NCBI GenBank assembly: GCA_002423465.1
Contig: DIWG01000081.1
Span: 1 to 16,143, forward strand
Origin: Syntrophaceae bacterium UBA6112
GTDB lineage: Bacteria > Desulfobacterota > Syntrophia > Syntrophales > UBA5619
Reading direction: 5' to 3'
Length of the DNA: 16,143 bases
A program made the position numbers and the translations under genes. Each line of letters opens with the position of its first letter. Position 1 is the stretch's first letter. Shown in pieces: positions 13,501 to 16,143 of this stretch. The notes under the pieces are model-generated. The model had not been told where the DNA came from. It ran no database searches and saw only the letters and a list, made by a program, of their open reading frames with translations.

Positions 13501-15854
13501 GTTTTCAGGACTTCCACCAAATCGAGGTGATCGAGTTTGTGGCGCACGATCAACCCCGATACCGAGGCCGAGGCCAGAACGACGGCCGCGGCCAGGGAAA
13601 AGGTCTTGGGTTCTATAATGAGCGGCACCCGGAACAGGTCGGATGCCAGCGCCTGCGCGATATACCCGCAGAGCCAGTACCCCAGGAGAAAACCCAGGGG
13701 AATGGCGGCGAGCGTGATCAGCCCCAGTTCCCCCAGGAGGATGTACGATATTTCACCCCGCGTATAGCCCAGAACCCGGAGGCTGGAGAGCTCCCGGCTC
13801 CGCTCCGAAAACGTGATCCGGGCATTGTTGTAGACCACGCCGAAGGAGATGAAGCACGCCATCAGTGTAGCAATAAACGTAAAAAAAAGCATCCCTTTGG
13901 CTTGCACCTCATGAAAATTGCGGACTTCATCGGTTCGGACGACCGTGCCGGCAACACGCGGCATTTGAACAAACCGTTGAAAGAGTCTCTTCCGGTGCAG
14001 GTCATCGGTCACCAGATGGGCGCCGGATACGGCGTCTCCCTCGCCCAGCAGACGGTTCAGCGCCCGGACGTCCATGTATCCCGTGACCCCCAGGTACTGT
14101 TTGACCAGGGCGACCACCGGCACCTGGCGGGTCGATCGGGATCCTTCGAGGAGCTCGACCGTCAGCATGTCCCCGGGCCGCACGCCGAGGATCTTCCCCA
14201 GATGATCGGTCAGCATGATCCCCGCGGGCGGCAGCGGTACCGGGTTGAGACGGGTGTCCAGCAGAAGACGGAGACGGCTCTCCGGTTCGATCCCGTTGAT
14301 TGCCGTTTTGTAGCTGCGGTGGCCGTGGATCAGTTTCACCGGCACATTCCGGTAAGGCTCCGCATATCGGACCCCTTCGATTTCCTTGAGCTCATAGAGA
14401 ACCCTGCGCGAGGTGGGGTCGGTAAAAGCGATGCTCATATCCTCCTTGTGGGAAAGGACCAGTTGAACCTTCACCATGTGGTCGACCGAATCCTTGAAAA
14501 AACCGCTGGAGATCATGGTGGCGCAGGCGGCGGCGATGCCGATCATCGAAAGAAAAGTCCGGATCGGCTTGCGTTCGATATTCCGCACGATGATCCGCGA
14601 CGGTTGGGAAAGCCGGCGGCCGATACCCAGCCTTTCGATCAGCGACACCCTGTACTGTGCCGGGGCTTCGGGCCGCATGGCCTCGGCGGGGGGCTGCCGG
14701 GCCGCCCGCCGGAGGGTATGCAGGGTGCCGACGAGGGCCGAGGCGATCGCGATCAGGACGACGGCAACGATCACCCCGGAGTGCAGGGTGAAGATCAGAA
14801 AGGGGAAACGATAGACGGCCATGTAAATGCCGCCCAGGAGTCGGCCGAACCAGATCCCCCCGGCGATGCCGAGCAGCAGCCCGGGAAGGATCATCAGAAC
14901 CACCAGTTTCCCGTAATGGAGGCCGATGTCAAGGTTGTTGTAGCCGAAGGCCTTCAGGGCGGCAATCTGTTCGCGCTGCGTGTTGATCGTCCTGCTCATG
15001 ACCACGTTGAGCAGGAAAGCCGCAACGCAGATGAAGATGGTGGGGAATATTTTCGAACTGGTCTGGAGTTGCTTGAATTCCTCGCTGAGCAGCCGGTGCG
15101 ATATCTGGTCCTTGCGCCCGTAGGCGCCGAATCCGCCGTAACGCTGCACGACCTGATCGACGTCGCGCAGCACATCGCTCAATCCGGCGTCCCGATGGAG
15201 GGTCAACACCACGCTGTTGAACGCCCCCTCCATATCATACGCCCGGCCGAGGGCTTTGCGGTTCATCCAGAGAACGCCATAGTGTTTGAAATCCGGGCTC
15301 ACGGACTCCGGTTTCATCAGCAGAACGAACTCCGGCGAAAGGGCGATTCCGGTGATCGTCATCCGCTTCCACTTGCCGTTGATGACGGCCGCAAAGGAGT
15401 CGCCGGGACTGAAACCGTGCGCCTGGGCAAAGTTTTCATTGATGACGACCTCATTATCCTTTACCGGATCGACCAGTCTGCCTTTCCGGAGGTAGAGACG
15501 GTTCAGCAGCGGCTTGCCGTCATCCGGGATGGATAGGATCCTGGCGTTGACCGGTTCGTCAAAGCCGTCGATCGAAAGCTTCACATAGGCGGAAATCCTG
15601 GTTTCGACTTGATAAACGCCGGAGACGTCCTTGATTTTCTCCCTGAGGCTCTCCGGCGCCCTTTTCAAGTGCACGAAAACATCGGCGAAACTGTAATCGC
15701 GGTAAAACCGGTTCCGGGTGAGGTTCAGGGAATCCATGGTGCTGATGAACATGATGAAGGTTGCCGCGCCGCTCATCACGACCAGGGTGATGGCAAAGAC
15801 CTGACCCTTCATCCGCCACAGATCCCGCCAGAGTTTTCGATCCAGCGCCTTCAC
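13491..15854 (-). CDS. ABC exporter permease with two FtsX domains
   Basis: This 787-residue inner-membrane protein is the transport channel partner of the adjacent ATPase and HlyD adaptor. It begins with a membrane helix (about 18-38) and a large periplasmic MacB-type domain (about 45-265). The first FtsX domain follows (helices near 270-290, 317-340 and 358-380, with QREQIAALKAFGYNNLDIGL between them), then a helix near 432-452 and a second periplasmic domain. The second FtsX domain has helices near 656-676, 703-726 and 753-772, with SRELSSLRVLGYTRGEI. The two-domain layout is about twice MacB's single-FtsX permease and resembles permeases of LolC-unrelated, lipid or peptide exporters of unknown cargo. 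The start is GTG 15854, 4 bases after the ATPase stop, so the two are translationally coupled. The last codons (AGG GAG TGA) fall in one direct repeat of the hairpin insertion. Confidence 0.9.
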   Translation of the reverse strand: MKALDRKLWRDLWRMKGQVFAITLVVMSGAATFIMFISTMDSLNLTRNRFYRDYSFADVFVHLKRAPESLREKIKDVSGVYQVETRISAYVKLSIDGFDEPVNARILSIPDDGKPLLNRLYLRKGRLVDPVKDNEVVINENFAQAHGFSPGDSFAAVINGKWKRMTITGIALSPEFVLLMKPESVSPDFKHYGVLWMNRKALGRAYDMEGAFNSVVLTLHRDAGLSDVLRDVDQVVQRYGGFGAYGRKDQISHRLLSEEFKQLQTSSKIFPTIFICVAAFLLNVVMSRTINTQREQIAALKAFGYNNLDIGLHYGKLVVLMILPGLLLGIAGGIWFGRLLGGIYMAVYRFPFLIFTLHSGVIVAVVLIAIASALVGTLHTLRRAARQPPAEAMRPEAPAQYRVSLIERLGIGRRLSQPSRIIVRNIERKPIRTFLSMIGIAAACATMISSGFFKDSVDHMVKVQLVLSHKEDMSIAFTDPTSRRVLYELKEIEGVRYAEPYRNVPVKLIHGHRSYKTAINGIEPESRLRLLLDTRLNPVPLPPAGIMLTDHLGKILGVRPGDMLTVELLEGSRSTRQVPVVALVKQYLGVTGYMDVRALNRLLGEGDAVSGAHLVTDDLHRKRLFQRFVQMPRVAGTVVRTDEVRNFHEVQAKGMLFFTFIATLMACFISFGVVYNNARITFSERSRELSSLRVLGYTRGEISYILLGELGLITLAAIPLGFLLGYWLCGYIAQALASDLFRVPLIIEPKTFSLAAAVVLASASVSGLIVRHKLDHLDLVEVLKTRE

Positions 15855-15858
15855 GCCC

Positions 15859-16143
15859 TCACCACTGGAGTTCGCTTGCGGATTTCTTCACCCGGTTGGC
15901 CGTCACTTCCGTGATCCTGCCGTTGCTCAGATGCACGACCCGGTCGGCCATTCCGGCGATGTCCACGTTGTGGGTGATGATTGCCGTGGCCGTGCCCAGA
16001 CGGCGGTTGATCTCTTCCAGGGCTTCGAGAACCACGATGCCGGTTTTGGAATCGAGGGCGCCCGTGGGTTCGTCGCAGAGCAGGACTTCGGGATTCTTGG
16101 AGATGGCGCGGGCGATCGCCACGCGCTGCTGCTCGCCGCCGGA
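15859..16143 (-). CDS. ABC exporter ATP-binding subunit (partial, 5' end beyond the window)
   Basis: Only the C-terminal 94 residues are visible, since the gene enters from the right edge. The first residues in the window are the ABC signature SGGEQQRV, followed by VLLCDEPTGALD (Walker B plus D-loop) and IITHN (H-loop His). The order and the EPTGALDS form are typical of MacB/LolD-type exporters, which work with FtsX-fold permeases, consistent with the next gene. Walker A and the Q-loop lie outside. The protein ends with a short charged tail after GRITEV. The stop TGA at 15861-15859 is followed by the permease GTG after 4 bases, so it is the upstream partner in the operon. Confidence 0.93.
   Translation of the reverse strand, partial: SGGEQQRVAIARAISKNPEVLLCDEPTGALDSKTGIVVLEALEEINRRLGTATAIITHNVDIAGMADRVVHLSNGRITEVTANRVKKSASELQW

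Noticed and set aside
13527..15536. 669-residue plus-strand open frame opposite the ABC permease
   Set aside because: Antisense shadow; the Asp/Gly/His/Gln-rich sequence has no domain and the minus strand encodes a clear FtsX permease.
1..16143. CRISPR array, tRNA/rRNA genes, prophage, complete insertion sequence or toxin-antitoxin pair
   Set aside because: None seen: no regularly spaced repeat-spacer pattern, no recognisable RNA gene, no transposase or phage gene, and the small acidic protein has no antitoxin-like domain or toxin neighbour.

Overview
This window looks like chromosomal DNA of an anaerobic deltaproteobacterium, probably a syntrophic fatty-acid or hydrocarbon degrader of the Syntrophus/Smithella kind. 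That is inferred from the acyl-CoA gene cluster that includes a DUF362 iron-sulfur protein, from the DnaJ-like/RodZ-like HTH protein beside a ParA-type ATPase, and from protein style. No rRNA, tRNA or marker gene is present to prove it. Base composition is uneven by eye: positions 1-1970 and 10144-12217 are relatively AT-rich, while 3626-9105 is strongly G/C-rich with G/C-ending codons.

Layout, left to right. (1) 19-1664, plus strand: a small multi-pass membrane protein overlapping a zinc-ribbon membrane protein whose two zinc ribbons come from an exact-period 90-bp tandem duplication. (2) 1972-3525, plus: a lipoprotein 5'-nucleotidase/UDP-sugar hydrolase. (3) 3626-9105, plus: an acyl-CoA cluster of a CaiB/BaiF-fold protein with the catalytic residues of alpha-methylacyl-CoA racemase, a crotonase-fold protein with the three acidic residues of delta3,5-delta2,4-dienoyl-CoA isomerase, a DUF362 Fe-S protein, and a long (602 aa) acyl-CoA dehydrogenase. 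A palindromic possible operator lies just upstream, and a REPIN-like double hairpin sits between the second and third genes. (4) 9234-9890, minus: a membrane-anchored lytic transglycosylase, convergent with the acyl-CoA cluster and with its own sigma70-like promoter. (5) 10144-12093, minus: a compact three-gene operon (MinD/ParA-type ATPase, J-domain-like plus RodZ-like HTH protein, small acidic protein) behind a near-consensus sigma70 promoter. (6) 12218 to the window end, minus: an ABC exporter made of an ATPase (cut by the window edge), a double-FtsX permease and a HlyD-type adaptor. A 55-bp hairpin flanked by 11-bp direct repeats lies between permease and adaptor and looks like a small mobile insertion.

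How the genes may work together. The acyl-CoA cluster should handle methyl-branched or polyunsaturated acyl-CoAs: racemisation at C2, repositioning of conjugated double bonds, then FAD-dependent dehydrogenation. The Fe-S protein is a possible redox partner, because no ETF is encoded here. The ParA/J-HTH/acidic-protein operon is the best candidate for an undescribed system. Its parts suggest ATP-driven positioning of a protein complex, and the RodZ-like domain together with the neighbouring peptidoglycan enzyme hints at a cell-envelope role, but that link is speculative. The exporter lacks an outer-membrane partner within the window.
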